Origin: Amycolatopsis nivea
Lineage (GTDB): Bacteria; Actinomycetota; Actinomycetes; Mycobacteriales; Pseudonocardiaceae
Direction of reading: 5' to 3'
NCBI RefSeq assembly: GCF_004522235.1
Contig: NZ_SDLT01000012.1
Location: 120,111 to 184,110 of the forward strand
Length of the DNA: 64,000 bases
The position numbers were made by a program, and so were the translations under genes. Below are positions 1 to 9,318 of this stretch, one piece after another (position 1 is the stretch's first letter; the number at the start of each line of letters is the position of its first letter). Below the pieces are notes generated by a model, which was not told the DNA's origin, ran no database searches, and saw nothing but the letters and a program-made list of their open reading frames with translations.

Positions 1-65
1 CGGCAATTCTCCGTTCACAGTGGATTGTTCGACAGGGATTCGGCGCCGGGCCGGAGCCGGATTGG

Positions 66-1592
66 TCAGGAAGCGATAAAAGTCGTGGAATGCCATCCGG
101 TCGCCCCGTCGGGCACGGTTCCGGCGCGGGCCTCGGTCTGGGTGTAGCCGGAGTTGTCGGTCGCACGCACGAAAACCTGGTGCGTGCCGGGCTTGACGGA
201 AATCTGGGTCCACCACATCCGCCAGGTGTTCCGGTTCACCTCGGCGGACAAGGTGGCCGGCTGCCAGGGCCCGCCGTCCACTTTGGTCTCCACCTTGGCG
301 ATCCCGGTGTGCTGGGCCCAGGCGACGCCGGCGATCCGCACCGCCCCGGCCGGAACGGTGGCGAATCCCTTGGGCGTGTCGATCCGGGATTCGGTCTTGA
401 TCGGCGCCTGCTCGCCCCAGCCGCGGCGAAGCCAGTACGCCTGCCGGGCCTTCCACGTGGTGACCTCGATGTCGACCACCCATTTGACCGCCGAGACGTA
501 CCCGTAGAGCCCGGGAGTGACCAGCCGCGCGGGGAAACCGTGCTCCAGCGGCAGCGGTTCGCGGTTCATCCCGATCGCCAGCATCGCGCCGCGCGAACGG
601 TCCAGCGCGGCCGCGACCGGGGTGCCGGACGTCCAACCGTCCACACTGGAGCAGAACAGCTGCTCCGCGCCCGGCTGGACCCCGGCTTCCGCCAGCAGAT
701 CGGCGAGATCGACGCCGATGAAGTTCGAAGTGGACACATAGTCGCCGCCGACCTCGTTGGACACGCACGTCATCGTCACCGTGCGCTCGACCAGCGGCCG
801 GTCGCGGAGATCGCGGTAGCGGTACCGGATTTCCCGGTCGACCATCCCGTGGATCCGCAGGCTCCAGTCCTCGGTGCGCACCTGCGGAACCGACAACGCG
901 GTGTCGACGCGGTAGAAGTTCCGGTTGGGCGTGAGGAACGCGGGGGTGCCGAGTTTGGCGAAATCCGCGTCGGCGGGAATGGGCGGAGCCGAAACCGCGG
1001 GCACGAGCGGCCCGACCGCCTCCCGGGACGCCGCGGCATCTCTCGTTCCGCTGATCGCCTGCCCGGCACCGCCGAGAACTCCGGCCCCGACGACGGTGCC
1101 GACGCTGCTGAGCAAGAACGACCGGCGCGACGAATCCGTCGCCTGCTGTCGCGCAGCGATTCGGTGCAGCAGCAGGAAAACCGCGACCCCGACGACGAGA
1201 CTGGCCAGCGGAGCCAGCAACGCGACCGCGGTCAGATCCGGCCGCGCGGCCACCGCGACCCCGCCGATCAGTCCAAACGCGACAATGATCGCGACACCCG
1301 GCCACGGCTTCCGCCGGGACAGCAGCCCCGCCGCCGCGGAGACGACGACCAGCACCGCCGCCATGCCGCCGAGCAGGACGGCTTTGTCGTAGGTGCCGAA
1401 GGTCCGCACCGCGAAGTCTTTCAGCGGCAGCGGCGTCAGGTCGATGGCTCCGTTGCCGACCGCGAGGTACGGCGAGGCGTTGACGTTGCCGAACGATGCA
1501 GCCAGGTGCCCGGCGGCCAGCGCCGAGAGCAAGGCGAGCACGCCGCACAGCGCTGCCGGAAGGAACCGCAGACGGGAGGTCATGCCAGGCAT
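66..1592 (-). CDS. Membrane-anchored molybdopterin-dependent oxidoreductase (sulfite oxidase-like)
   Basis: The 508-residue product has four hydrophobic N-terminal segments (about residues 8-30, 70-91, 97-117, 121-143), then a twin-arginine-like SRRSFLL at 155-161, then an extracytoplasmic sulfite-oxidase fold. Residues about 215-400 form the molybdopterin domain; Cys276 in TMTCVSNEVGG is the expected molybdenum ligand. Residues about 410-505 form the Mo-co dimerisation domain. The family oxidises small substrates outside the membrane and passes electrons to a membrane partner; the substrate here is unknown. No heme-binding subunit is adjacent. A second ATG nine bases inside (1583) is also possible, and neither start has a strong ribosome site. 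It is divergent from the lipoprotein gene that follows. Confidence 0.85.
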   Translation of the reverse strand: MPGMTSRLRFLPAALCGVLALLSALAAGHLAASFGNVNASPYLAVGNGAIDLTPLPLKDFAVRTFGTYDKAVLLGGMAAVLVVVSAAAGLLSRRKPWPGVAIIVAFGLIGGVAVAARPDLTAVALLAPLASLVVGVAVFLLLHRIAARQQATDSSRRSFLLSSVGTVVGAGVLGGAGQAISGTRDAAASREAVGPLVPAVSAPPIPADADFAKLGTPAFLTPNRNFYRVDTALSVPQVRTEDWSLRIHGMVDREIRYRYRDLRDRPLVERTVTMTCVSNEVGGDYVSTSNFIGVDLADLLAEAGVQPGAEQLFCSSVDGWTSGTPVAAALDRSRGAMLAIGMNREPLPLEHGFPARLVTPGLYGYVSAVKWVVDIEVTTWKARQAYWLRRGWGEQAPIKTESRIDTPKGFATVPAGAVRIAGVAWAQHTGIAKVETKVDGGPWQPATLSAEVNRNTWRMWWTQISVKPGTHQVFVRATDNSGYTQTEARAGTVPDGATGWHSTTFIAS

Positions 1593-1768
1593 TCGCAGCC
1601 GGACCGGGCGCGGATGGGTGGGTATGCGTCACCCGTCCGGGGGTCCGCTCGGGCCTGTGGCGCCTTTCTCGGCGCATTTGCGTGATTTCGTGCGCAAGCG
1701 GCCGTTCCGTCGGCTAAATTCCCGGACGACTCCGGATGGAGCAGTCATTCGGGAGAATGGGGACACCG

Positions 1769-3088
1769 ATGCGGCGAATGGTGATCACTGCGGCCTGTCT
1801 GGGGGTGCTGGCAGCCACGGCCGCGTGCGGCGGCGGGGCGGCCCCGGCCCTGCCCGCCGACCAGGCCGGACCGGCCGGGCAGCCGCCCGCGTCGTCCGCC
1901 GAGCCGGAAGCGGTCACCGCCGATCCGCCGATGGCCTTCGACACGAGCAAGGGCGTCGCGCTGCCCCGCACGGCGCTGCAGGCCAACATGGGCGGCTCGG
2001 TCACGTCGAAGTTCATGACGCTGCGCGACCGCACCGGCTACATCATCGCCCCCGAATCGCTGAGCGCGGTCGACGTCCTCACCGGCCGCGAGAAGTGGAA
2101 CACCAGGATCGAGGGCCCGGCCGCCGACCCGAACGCGCACAAGGGCCCGTTCGTCGAGCAGAGCGGACCGCGTCCGCCGCTCGTCACCGACCAGCTCGCC
2201 GTCGGAGCCGTCCCGCTGCGGATGCCCGAGCAGGGCACGACGCCCGGCTACCTCGCGCTCGCCGTCATCGCGGTGAATCCGCAGACCGGGGCCAAGGTCT
2301 GGCAGACGAACACCAAGATCGCCGACGACCAGTACGGGATCAGCGGCGACCGTTCGGTCACGCACGTCGTCGCGGCCACCGGCAAGGCCGTGGTCGCCAG
2401 CTTCGCGCAGTCGGAGGGCAACCTCACCGTCGCGCTGGACCCGGCGACCGGGAAGCAGCTGTGGGTGCGCAAGGACTACGACGCGGGCAGCGTGAACGGC
2501 GACGTCGTCGTCGGAGTCGACTCGAATGTCGCCGAGAACGAGTCGATGGTCCAGGCGACCGCGCTCGACATCGCCACCGGCCAGCAGAAGTGGGTCGGCG
2601 CCGCCAAATCGAGCGCGGTCGAGATCCTGCCCGCCGATCCGGCGATGGTGGTCCTGAAGGCCAACGAGTACAGCAGCGGCCACGCCTTCCTGAAGTTCCT
2701 CGACGCGGCGACCGGCGCGGAGAAGTTCTCCGTGGAAGGCACCCGGAACCTCGGCCCCGATTCCTACGGCGACTGCCTGTACGACGAGCAGTCAGTGCTC
2801 GCGTGCACCGACTCCGGCGTGCTGACCGCGTACGACGCGAAGGCCGGGACCAAACTGTGGAGCCTCCCGGACCAGGCCGCGAACCGCGTCGCGCCGGGCG
2901 GCCTGACCGTCGCCTGGCACGGCGCGCTGTACGGCTACACCAACGGAAGGCAGCCGATCGTCCTCGACGCGAAGACCGGCAAGGACCTGTCCACCGAGGT
3001 GGGCTTCGTGCCGGACTGGGTCAGCAAGTACGCCGCGGCGGGCGTCGACCAGGACGGCTCTCCGAAGGCTTATCCGGTCAAGAAGTAG
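1769..3088 (+). CDS. PQQ-repeat beta-propeller lipoprotein
   Basis: The product is secreted and probably lipid-anchored: MRRMVITAACLGVLAATAAC ends in a lipobox-like TAAC. The body has recurring propeller signatures of the PQQ/BamB type (LTGREKWNT, PQTGAKVWQT, PATGKQLWVRK, IATGQQKWVG, AKAGTKLWSL), so it should fold as a 7-8 bladed propeller. No enzymatic residues are evident, and a scaffold or binding role at the cell surface is likely. The start at 1769 puts Arg-Arg at the signal N-region and has GGGG six bases upstream; ATGs at 1736 and 1757 are in frame but lengthen the n-region. The stop overlaps the convergent DUF664 copy by 11 bases. Confidence 0.8.
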   Translation: MRRMVITAACLGVLAATAACGGGAAPALPADQAGPAGQPPASSAEPEAVTADPPMAFDTSKGVALPRTALQANMGGSVTSKFMTLRDRTGYIIAPESLSAVDVLTGREKWNTRIEGPAADPNAHKGPFVEQSGPRPPLVTDQLAVGAVPLRMPEQGTTPGYLALAVIAVNPQTGAKVWQTNTKIADDQYGISGDRSVTHVVAATGKAVVASFAQSEGNLTVALDPATGKQLWVRKDYDAGSVNGDVVVGVDSNVAENESMVQATALDIATGQQKWVGAAKSSAVEILPADPAMVVLKANEYSSGHAFLKFLDAATGAEKFSVEGTRNLGPDSYGDCLYDEQSVLACTDSGVLTAYDAKAGTKLWSLPDQAANRVAPGGLTVAWHGALYGYTNGRQPIVLDAKTGKDLSTEVGFVPDWVSKYAAAGVDQDGSPKAYPVKK

Positions 3089-3413
3089 CCGTCGCGCCGT
3101 CCTCCGCGAGGATCTGCTCGCGGAGGATGTCCGCGTGGCCGCAGTGCTGTGCGAGTTCGCGCAGTACGTGCAGGTAGACGAACCGCAGCGGGAGCGGGCC
3201 GCGCCGGTTGCCGGGCAGGATGTCGGTCAGTTCGAGCGGCGCGGTGGCTTCACGGGCGGCTTCGCACGCCTCGCGGTGCGCCTGCTGAATGGAGGCGATG
3301 GTGTCGTCGTCGGTGAGGACGAATGATTCGTCGGGTGTCTCCGGGATCCCGATTTCGGCGCGCGAACGTCCGGTGACGGCCTCGTCGAACCAGGCCTTCT
3401 CCACGAAGGTCAA
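3078..3413 (-). pseudogene. Duplicated 3' part of a DUF664/DinB-like gene
   Basis: This 111-residue frame repeats residues from VTFVEK to the C-terminus of the intact gene at 3410-3904, with only two substitutions (A for V in KAWFDE, P for S in EATAPLE). It lacks the N-terminal third, including the first helix and the first predicted metal-binding His region. It begins with TTG overlapping the TGA of the upstream copy (TTGA), so coupled translation is conceivable. It arose by tandem duplication of 332 bp. Six of the eight nucleotide differences are synonymous. I treat it as a partial copy rather than a functional gene. Confidence 0.75.
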
Positions 3414-3742
3414 GAAGTAGCCGTCGCGCCGTCCTCCGCGAGGATCTGCTCGCGGAGGATGTCCGCGTGGCCGCAGTGCTGTGCGAGTTCGCGCAGTACG
3501 TGCAGGTAGACGAACCGCAGCGGGAGCGGGCCGCGGCGGTTGCCAGGGAGGATGTCGGTCAGCTCGAGCGACGCGGTGGCTTCACGGGCGGCTTCGCATG
3601 CCTCGCGGTGCGCCTGCTGAATGGAGGCGATGGTGTCGTCGTCGGTGAGGACGAATGATTCGTCGGGTGTCTCCGGGATCCCGATTTCGGCGCGCGAACG
3701 CCCGGTGACGGCCTCGTCGAACCAGACCTTCTCCACGAAGGT
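3079..3742. repeat. Tandem duplication, two 332-bp units (3079-3410 and 3411-3742)
   Basis: The two units are identical except for eight substitutions. Both begin CAAGAAGTAG and end CACGAAGGT. GGTCA occurs at 3076, 3408 and 3740, that is at both outer edges and at the junction. This is the pattern left when a segment duplicates between short 5-bp microhomologies. The unit carries the last 10 bases of the lipoprotein gene and the 3' part of the DUF664 gene. Confidence 0.95.
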
Positions 3743-3904
3743 CACGTGTTTGACCAGCCCGAGCAGCGTGGTCTTCGACGGCACGAGCCTCCGGCGGGCC
3801 TGCTCCTCGGTGAGCCCGTCGAGGCAGTGCTGGAGCGCTTCGCGGTGTTCGTCGATGAAGTAGTCGAACTGGGCCTTGGCGTGGTTGTCGATCGCTGATT
3901 CCAT
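3410..3904 (-). CDS. DUF664 / mycothiol-transferase-like DinB-fold protein
   Basis: The 164-residue product fits the four-helix DinB-like DUF664 family: an FDYF-EHREAL first helix, LLGLVKHVTFVEKVWF second helix, and LRELAQHCGHADILREQ last helix. The KHV, QHC and GHAD histidines are candidate metal ligands. Relatives include mycothiol- or bacillithiol-dependent S-transferases, and the actual substrate is unknown. The ATG at 3904 is preferred; an in-frame GTG lies two codons upstream, and neither has a strong Shine-Dalgarno. The last two thirds have been duplicated downstream. Confidence 0.8.
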   Translation of the reverse strand: MESAIDNHAKAQFDYFIDEHREALQHCLDGLTEEQARRRLVPSKTTLLGLVKHVTFVEKVWFDEAVTGRSRAEIGIPETPDESFVLTDDDTIASIQQAHREACEAAREATASLELTDILPGNRRGPLPLRFVYLHVLRELAQHCGHADILREQILAEDGATATS

Positions 3905-3954
3905 GGGCACGGACCCAGCTTGCCGGATGTCGGAATCCAGGTGAAGGAGCAGGC

Positions 3955-5133
3955 ATGCCGTCGTTCGGCCTGTACTACCCGTGGACGCACTTCCAGAACG
4001 ACAACTGGCTCAAGCTCGCGCTGCTGACCTGGGACCGGCTGGCCCGGATGCGCCCGCCCGCGGCGCCGGACCGGGACGGGGACCTCGTCCGCCGTCTCCG
4101 CGGCGAGACCGATTTCCTGGTGGAGACCGCGCCGAGCGCCGCCGTGCTGAACGTCGTCGCCGAGTCGTTCGGCGAGATTTTCGATGCCGACCCCGGCCGC
4201 CTGCTCGACCGCTACGGGCTGGACGAGCCGCGGGCGTGCGACGGAGACCCGAGGGGGCCGGGCTGGCGAGGGTACGCGCCGCCGATCACCCAGCACATGG
4301 TGATGGGGCCGCCGCCGGTCGAGGTGCTGACGGCGGTCCCGGTCGGCGGGCCGGGCGCGAAAATGACCGGCGGGCTCCGGGACGGGCTGGTCCGGCTCGG
4401 CCTCGCGGTGCCGATGGACGGACAGTGGGTCGGTCTCGACCCGGAACTGGCCTCCATCTACCTCGCGGTGCTGGCCGACGCGATGAGCCACCGCGAAGCG
4501 CTGTCGCCGGTCACCGACGACCCGCGCATGCATCACGCGACCGGTGCGCTGGACCGGTTGGTGTCGCTGGTGTTCGACGAGCACGTTCCGGTGCCGGCGG
4601 TGGAGAACGTCTCCAGCGCCTACCTGCAGATCGCGCTCGAGACGGTGCTCGAACCGTCCCATGTGGACCGGGTGCCGGGGGAAAAGCTCATCAGTTTCCG
4701 GGAAAAGCACCGGGCCGAGCTCGCCGTGTTCCAGGCGCACGTGGCGAGCCTCGGCCCGGAGCTGCAGGCCGCCGCCGAAGCGGACAATCTGGAAGTGGCG
4801 GTGGCGCATCTGCGCGCGTTGTACGAAACCCGGACCCGGCCGCAGCTGGAAGAACTCCGCAAAGCGTTGCGCGGCATGGGCATCGAGGCGTCCGCGGGAA
4901 CATTGGTGCAGAAGATCGACCTCAACGCGGCGGCGGGCACCGTGCTCGGCAGTGTCGCCGCGGCAGGCGGACAGCTTGCGGTAGCGGGTGTCGCAGTCGC
5001 GGTGACGCTCGTGCCTTATCTGGCGGGGAAGACGAAGGCACGGCGGCAGCAGATGGCGAAATCGCCGGTAGCGTATTTGCTTGCGGCAGACCGCAAACTC
5101 ACCGGACGCGCGCTGCTGCGGCGCGATCGCTAG
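3955..5133 (+). CDS. DUF6236 family protein
   Basis: The 392-residue product begins FGLYYPWTHFQNDNWLKLALLTWDR, which matches the N-terminal signature of the DUF6236 family. The middle (about 100-260) is mixed alpha/beta. Residues about 225-300 look helical or coiled. A hydrophobic Ala/Val stretch near 320-350 could be one membrane-associated helix. No catalytic motif is visible and the function is unknown. AAGGAG sits 8 bases before the ATG. It converges with the SARP gene across only 12 bases. Confidence 0.7.
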   Translation: MPSFGLYYPWTHFQNDNWLKLALLTWDRLARMRPPAAPDRDGDLVRRLRGETDFLVETAPSAAVLNVVAESFGEIFDADPGRLLDRYGLDEPRACDGDPRGPGWRGYAPPITQHMVMGPPPVEVLTAVPVGGPGAKMTGGLRDGLVRLGLAVPMDGQWVGLDPELASIYLAVLADAMSHREALSPVTDDPRMHHATGALDRLVSLVFDEHVPVPAVENVSSAYLQIALETVLEPSHVDRVPGEKLISFREKHRAELAVFQAHVASLGPELQAAAEADNLEVAVAHLRALYETRTRPQLEELRKALRGMGIEASAGTLVQKIDLNAAAGTVLGSVAAAGGQLAVAGVAVAVTLVPYLAGKTKARRQQMAKSPVAYLLAADRKLTGRALLRRDR

Positions 5134-5145
5134 GGGACGCGCGAT

Positions 5146-7917
5146 TCAGTACGGCGCGGACCGGGTCTTCCCGGCATCGAGCCGAGCCAACGCCGTTTCC
5201 ACCGCGTTGACCTCCGCGAACCGGCCTTGGGCGCGGAACAGATCGAGCGCCAGCTGCCACACCGAGCGAGCCTTGGCAGAGTCGCCCATTGCGCGGTGGG
5301 TGTGGCCGAGGTGTTCGAGGGTGTCGGCCTCCAGGTAGGTGTTGCCGGATTCCCGGTACAGCGCAAGCGCTTCGCGATAGTGCTCGATGGCGTCGATGTG
5401 GCGGCCGGTGTGGTGGGCGATGTGCGCGAGGCTGTCCAGGACGTCGGCCACCGCCGGGTGGTTCGCAGTCCGGTAAAGCTGGAGCGCGCGTTCGCAGTGC
5501 GGCCGGGCCTGCTCGTGCTGGCCGAGGAGGGTGAGATACCAGCCGACGCCGTTCTCGGCCTGCGCTTCCCACACCGGATTGCCGAGCGGGCGGAACAGTT
5601 CCAGCGAGCGCTGAGCGTGTTCGAGCGCGGCGCGCTGGTCACCGTACAGCTCCCAGGTTTGGGCGAGGTCGTGTTCGATGATTGCCCGGACGCGCTGGTC
5701 CTCGCCGCGGTCGGCCAGGTCCAGCGCTTCTGCTAGGTGGGCGAGGGCGTCGTCGTGCCGGGCCCCGCGGGCGCAAGCCAGGCCGTAGCGGCGGTGCGCG
5801 AGGACGCGGGTTTCCGGAGTCCCGAGCGCGTCGGCGGCCTGCACCGCGACAGGCCAGACCGCGAGGTCTTCATGCAGGAATCCACGCCGGTAGTGATAGG
5901 CGGTGAGCGCCAAGGCGATCTGCCACGCGGGTTGGTGCCACCCGTGTGCGGAGGCGACGCGCTGGGCGTCGAGAAGGCAATCGTGGTCCGCGTCGAACCA
6001 GTCGAGAGCTTCTCCGGTGCTCGCCGGCGGATGCGGATAGGGATGGTTGTGTCCGGTGTCGATGCCGGGCGGGAGGACGCCGTGCGGATGCAGGACCCGG
6101 TTTCCGGCCAGCGCGGTGCCGGTGTAGTAGCCGATGACGCGGACCAGCGCCGCGGTGCGCGCCTCGGCGGGAAGGCTGGTGTGGGTCCTCGCGAAGAGGC
6201 GGACCAGGTCGTGCATCCGGTAGCGGCCGGGCGCGTCCTGCTCCACCAGTGAAACCCGTTCCAGCGCAAGGAGAATCGCCGCGGTGGCGTTCGGGGACAA
6301 GCCGGTGAGGTTGGCGGCCGCGCGGACGCTGATGTCCGGTCCGGGAGCGAGGCCGAGCAGTTCGAACACCTCGGCGTGCTGCGGCGGGAGAGCGCGCAAG
6401 GACCACGACAGGACCGCGGCGACACTGGCATCGCCGTCGTCGAGCGCGCTCACGTCGGTGAGTTCGGCGGCCAGCGCGGCCAACGGGAAATCGGGGTGTT
6501 CGGCGGCGCGGGCGGCCAGGATTCCCAGTGCCAGCGGAGAACCGGCGCAGCGGGTGACGAGTTGTTCGGCGGCGTCGGGGTCGGCGTCGAGATAGTCCGG
6601 GCCGAGCCGGTCGACCAGGACGCTTCGGGCGTGTGCCGCGGGCAGCGGCCGGACCGCCAGCGGAGTGGCGCCGTGCGTGGTGGTCAGGCTGGTCATGCGG
6701 TTGCGGCTGGTCACGACGACGGCGCAGCTCGGCTCGCCCGGCAGCAGCGGCGTGATCTGGCTGGGGTCGCGGGCGTTGTCGAGGACGACGAGGACGCGTT
6801 TCCCGGCGAGAAGGGTGCGGTAGAGCGCGGTCTGCGCGTCGGGTTCGGCCGGGATGGCGGAGCCGGTGACGCCGAGCGCGTGCAGAAAACCCCGCAACGC
6901 GACGTCAGGCGCGGTCGGGTCTCCGTCCGGGCTGAAGCCGCGCAGGTCGACGTAGAGGCGGCCGTCCGGGAACGCGGTCGCTTGCCGGTGGGCCCAGTGC
7001 AGCGCGAGGGCGGTTTTGCCCATGCCGCCACCGCCGTGCAGGACGGTGACGGGCACCGCGGCGTGTGGTTCGGCGAGGGTGTCGAGGTGCCGGAGTTCGT
7101 CTTCGCGACCTGCGAATCGCGGCGGCGGGGACGGGAGTTGCTGGGGGACCGGCGCTGCCCACGCCCGCAGCGGTGCGGGGCCGGGAGTTTGGGCGGCGAG
7201 GATTTCCTCGTGCACCGCGCGCAGGTGCGGCGACGGGTCGGCGCCGAGTTCGTCGACGAGCATCGTGCGGGTGCGCTGGTACCGGGCCAGGGCTTCGTCG
7301 GTGCGGCCGCTGTGGTGGAGGGCGCGCATGAGGGCGGCGGCGATGCGTTCGTCCAGCGGGTATTCGTCCGCGCGCCGGGCGAGGAGACCGAGGACAGCGC
7401 CGTGCTGTCCGCGACGCAGCTGCCGGTCGGCGTAGTCGAGTTCGGCGGCGGTGCGCTGGCGGGCAAGGGAATGCCGGACGTTGTCGGCCCACGCCGAATC
7501 GACCCCGAGCAACGCGTCGCCCTGCCACCTTTCGAGGGCGTGTTCGTACAACCGCGCGGCCTCGGCGTCGTCGGCGGTCGCACGGGCTTGGCCGACCAGG
7601 TCGGTGAACTGGTGCAGATCGAGCGCGTCGGGGCTGGGCAGCGGGATGACGTATCCGCCGGACCGCCGTTCGATCCCGCCGCCGTGCGGATGCAGGACCC
7701 GGCGCAGGCGGGCGACATAGGTCTGCAGCGCGTTCGCGACGCGCGACGGCGGATGCTCGCCCCACACCCGGGTCACGAGCTGATCGGCCGGAACGACGCG
7801 CCCGGCGTCGAGCAGCAACGCGGCCAGCACGAGCCGCTGCCGCGCGTGCCCGACCGCCAGCACCTCGCCGTCCGCGGTCGCGCCGACCTCGCCCAGCACC
7901 CGGAACTCCAGCGCCAT
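5146..7917 (-). CDS. AfsR/SARP-family transcriptional regulator (BTAD, NB-ARC, TPR)
   Basis: The 923-residue regulator starts at ATG 7917, preceded by GGGGAGG. The order is an OmpR-like winged-helix DNA-binding domain (residues 1-90, MALEFRVLGEVGA onwards), a bacterial transcriptional activation domain (about 95-240), an NB-ARC ATPase with P-loop GGGGMGKT near 294, and C-terminal TPRs (about 690-915, with repeated ARPHCERAL and SAKARSVWQLAL type helices). SARPs of this size usually activate secondary-metabolite or developmental genes, but no biosynthetic cluster lies in this window, so its targets are unknown. Confidence 0.92.
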   Translation of the reverse strand: MALEFRVLGEVGATADGEVLAVGHARQRLVLAALLLDAGRVVPADQLVTRVWGEHPPSRVANALQTYVARLRRVLHPHGGGIERRSGGYVIPLPSPDALDLHQFTDLVGQARATADDAEAARLYEHALERWQGDALLGVDSAWADNVRHSLARQRTAAELDYADRQLRRGQHGAVLGLLARRADEYPLDERIAAALMRALHHSGRTDEALARYQRTRTMLVDELGADPSPHLRAVHEEILAAQTPGPAPLRAWAAPVPQQLPSPPPRFAGREDELRHLDTLAEPHAAVPVTVLHGGGGMGKTALALHWAHRQATAFPDGRLYVDLRGFSPDGDPTAPDVALRGFLHALGVTGSAIPAEPDAQTALYRTLLAGKRVLVVLDNARDPSQITPLLPGEPSCAVVVTSRNRMTSLTTTHGATPLAVRPLPAAHARSVLVDRLGPDYLDADPDAAEQLVTRCAGSPLALGILAARAAEHPDFPLAALAAELTDVSALDDGDASVAAVLSWSLRALPPQHAEVFELLGLAPGPDISVRAAANLTGLSPNATAAILLALERVSLVEQDAPGRYRMHDLVRLFARTHTSLPAEARTAALVRVIGYYTGTALAGNRVLHPHGVLPPGIDTGHNHPYPHPPASTGEALDWFDADHDCLLDAQRVASAHGWHQPAWQIALALTAYHYRRGFLHEDLAVWPVAVQAADALGTPETRVLAHRRYGLACARGARHDDALAHLAEALDLADRGEDQRVRAIIEHDLAQTWELYGDQRAALEHAQRSLELFRPLGNPVWEAQAENGVGWYLTLLGQHEQARPHCERALQLYRTANHPAVADVLDSLAHIAHHTGRHIDAIEHYREALALYRESGNTYLEADTLEHLGHTHRAMGDSAKARSVWQLALDLFRAQGRFAEVNAVETALARLDAGKTRSAPY

Positions 7918-7999
7918 CGCGTAGCCTCCCCGGTCCACCGGACGAGGCTAAAGCATTGCCGAGCGGGCATGAATCGAAAATGAGCCAGACCCTTGCCCG

Positions 8000-8827
8000 T
8001 CACCGCGATCCGGCGGCCACCAGCTTCGCCGTGATCGGTTCCAGCGCGGCGATCAACTCGTCGAGTTCGGCCGCCGACAGCGCTTCGTACGGCGCAGCGG
8101 CAAGCTCGTCGGTCAAGCTCTCGATGCGCTGCTTCACTTCACGGCCCGCGTCGGTGAACCGACCCTCCGCGTCGACGAGACCTCGTTCGCGCAAGCCGTC
8201 CATGATCGCGGCCAGCCGCTTCTTCGGCAGGTGATGCACGCGCCCGAACGACTCCGGCGGGTGGATGCCCATCTCCAGCGCGGACAGGATGTGCGCCTCC
8301 GCGCCGCCGATCCGCGCGCCGACCAGCGCGGCGATGTGCCCGTCCCCGCGATGCTCGCGCAGCATGGTCGCGGAATGCCACAACCGCGCGACCGGATCGC
8401 TCGGCATCGGCAGGGTGCGCATCCCGGCGTACATCATCCGACCCACGGTGGGCGCGCTCGTCGCGGCCTTGGCGGTCAGGTCGGCGGCGCGCACCAGACC
8501 CGGGGAACCGGCGAGGTCGTCGCCGAGGATCCGGCGCACCGACGCGGCGCTGCCTCGTTCCCGCGCGGCGACGGAAGCCTCGGGCGGGATCGTCTGCCAC
8601 GCGCTCGGGATGTGCCGCGCGGCCTCGCCTTCGGCGAAGTTGTAGAACGCCGCGTGGACGACCTCCGCCGGCACCCGCCCGAGCGGCGCGGCGCGGCTGG
8701 CGAAGTATCCGTCCCAATAGGTGCGGTGGCCGAGTGCGGCCAGTTCTTCGTTGCACTCGTCGGCGAAGAAGGTGACGAGGCAGATCGGCTCCAGGAGCTC
8801 GAACATGCGCCGGGCAGTGCTGGTCAT
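8000..8827 (-). CDS. SCO6745-like helical protein
   Basis: The 275-residue product resembles the actinomycete SCO6745/SalK-like family. The N-terminal MFELLEPICLVTFFADECNE and YWDGYFASRAAPLG are typical. The C-terminal half carries a winged-helix-like segment (LPKKRLAAIMDGLRERGLV, then FTDAGREVKQRIE). No function is established. It starts seven bases after the HutD gene ends, with no clear ribosome site of its own, so translation may depend on the upstream gene. Confidence 0.7.
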   Translation of the reverse strand: MTSTARRMFELLEPICLVTFFADECNEELAALGHRTYWDGYFASRAAPLGRVPAEVVHAAFYNFAEGEAARHIPSAWQTIPPEASVAARERGSAASVRRILGDDLAGSPGLVRAADLTAKAATSAPTVGRMMYAGMRTLPMPSDPVARLWHSATMLREHRGDGHIAALVGARIGGAEAHILSALEMGIHPPESFGRVHHLPKKRLAAIMDGLRERGLVDAEGRFTDAGREVKQRIESLTDELAAAPYEALSAAELDELIAALEPITAKLVAAGSR

Positions 8828-8834
8828 CGCTGCA

Positions 8835-9260
8835 TCATGCCAGCGTGGTGAGGAAAATATCGGCGATTTGTTCGCCGAGGTCGACCGACGCGACCGCGCC
8901 GTCCGGGCCGTTCTCCGCCGGGGAGCGAAGGACGACCTCCGCTCGGTACAGCCCGCGCCGGGTCATCACGTTGAGCGCGCGGGTCGGCTGATCGAGGGTG
9001 ACGCTGACCGTGTCCTCCCCGGCGAACCGGAGCTGGTCGCCGCGCTCGAGGTCCGTCGTGGTTCCGTTGACGGTCAGCCGGAGCGGCCCGAGAGCGGTGA
9101 AAAGCCGGTCGATTCCGGGGAAAGACGAGAACGGCGCGTCTTCGAGAAGGTCCGCGACGCTGATCCGCCACCGGGAGGGATCGGCGTCGGCGGCGAGTTC
9201 GCGGGTGGTGCCTGCGCCGTTGCGCCAGGGGACCGGGGCGACTTCGGACGGGTTGAGCAT
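8835..9260 (-). CDS. HutD/Ves family protein
   Basis: The 141-residue cupin-like product begins VAPVPWRNGAGTTRELA, the hallmark of HutD/Ves proteins. The rest is short beta-rich segments (WRISVADLLED, FPGIDRLFTALGP). HutD is linked to histidine utilisation in pseudomonads and Ves to cold-inducible expression in E. coli. No hut genes are nearby, so the role is open. It lies between TetR and the SCO6745-like gene on the same strand and is probably cotranscribed. Confidence 0.85.
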   Translation of the reverse strand: MLNPSEVAPVPWRNGAGTTRELAADADPSRWRISVADLLEDAPFSSFPGIDRLFTALGPLRLTVNGTTTDLERGDQLRFAGEDTVSVTLDQPTRALNVMTRRGLYRAEVVLRSPAENGPDGAVASVDLGEQIADIFLTTLA

Positions 9261-9318
9261 CAGGGCATCTCACTCGTTCTCCGCGGCAGATGCAAACCCG
9301 CCGGGCGTCAAACGGGGT

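Noticed and set aside
90..1685. 531-codon forward frame opposite the molybdopterin oxidoreductase
   Set aside because: Arg/Gly/Pro-rich low-complexity product from third-position GC; no ribosome site; fully antisense to a convincing gene.
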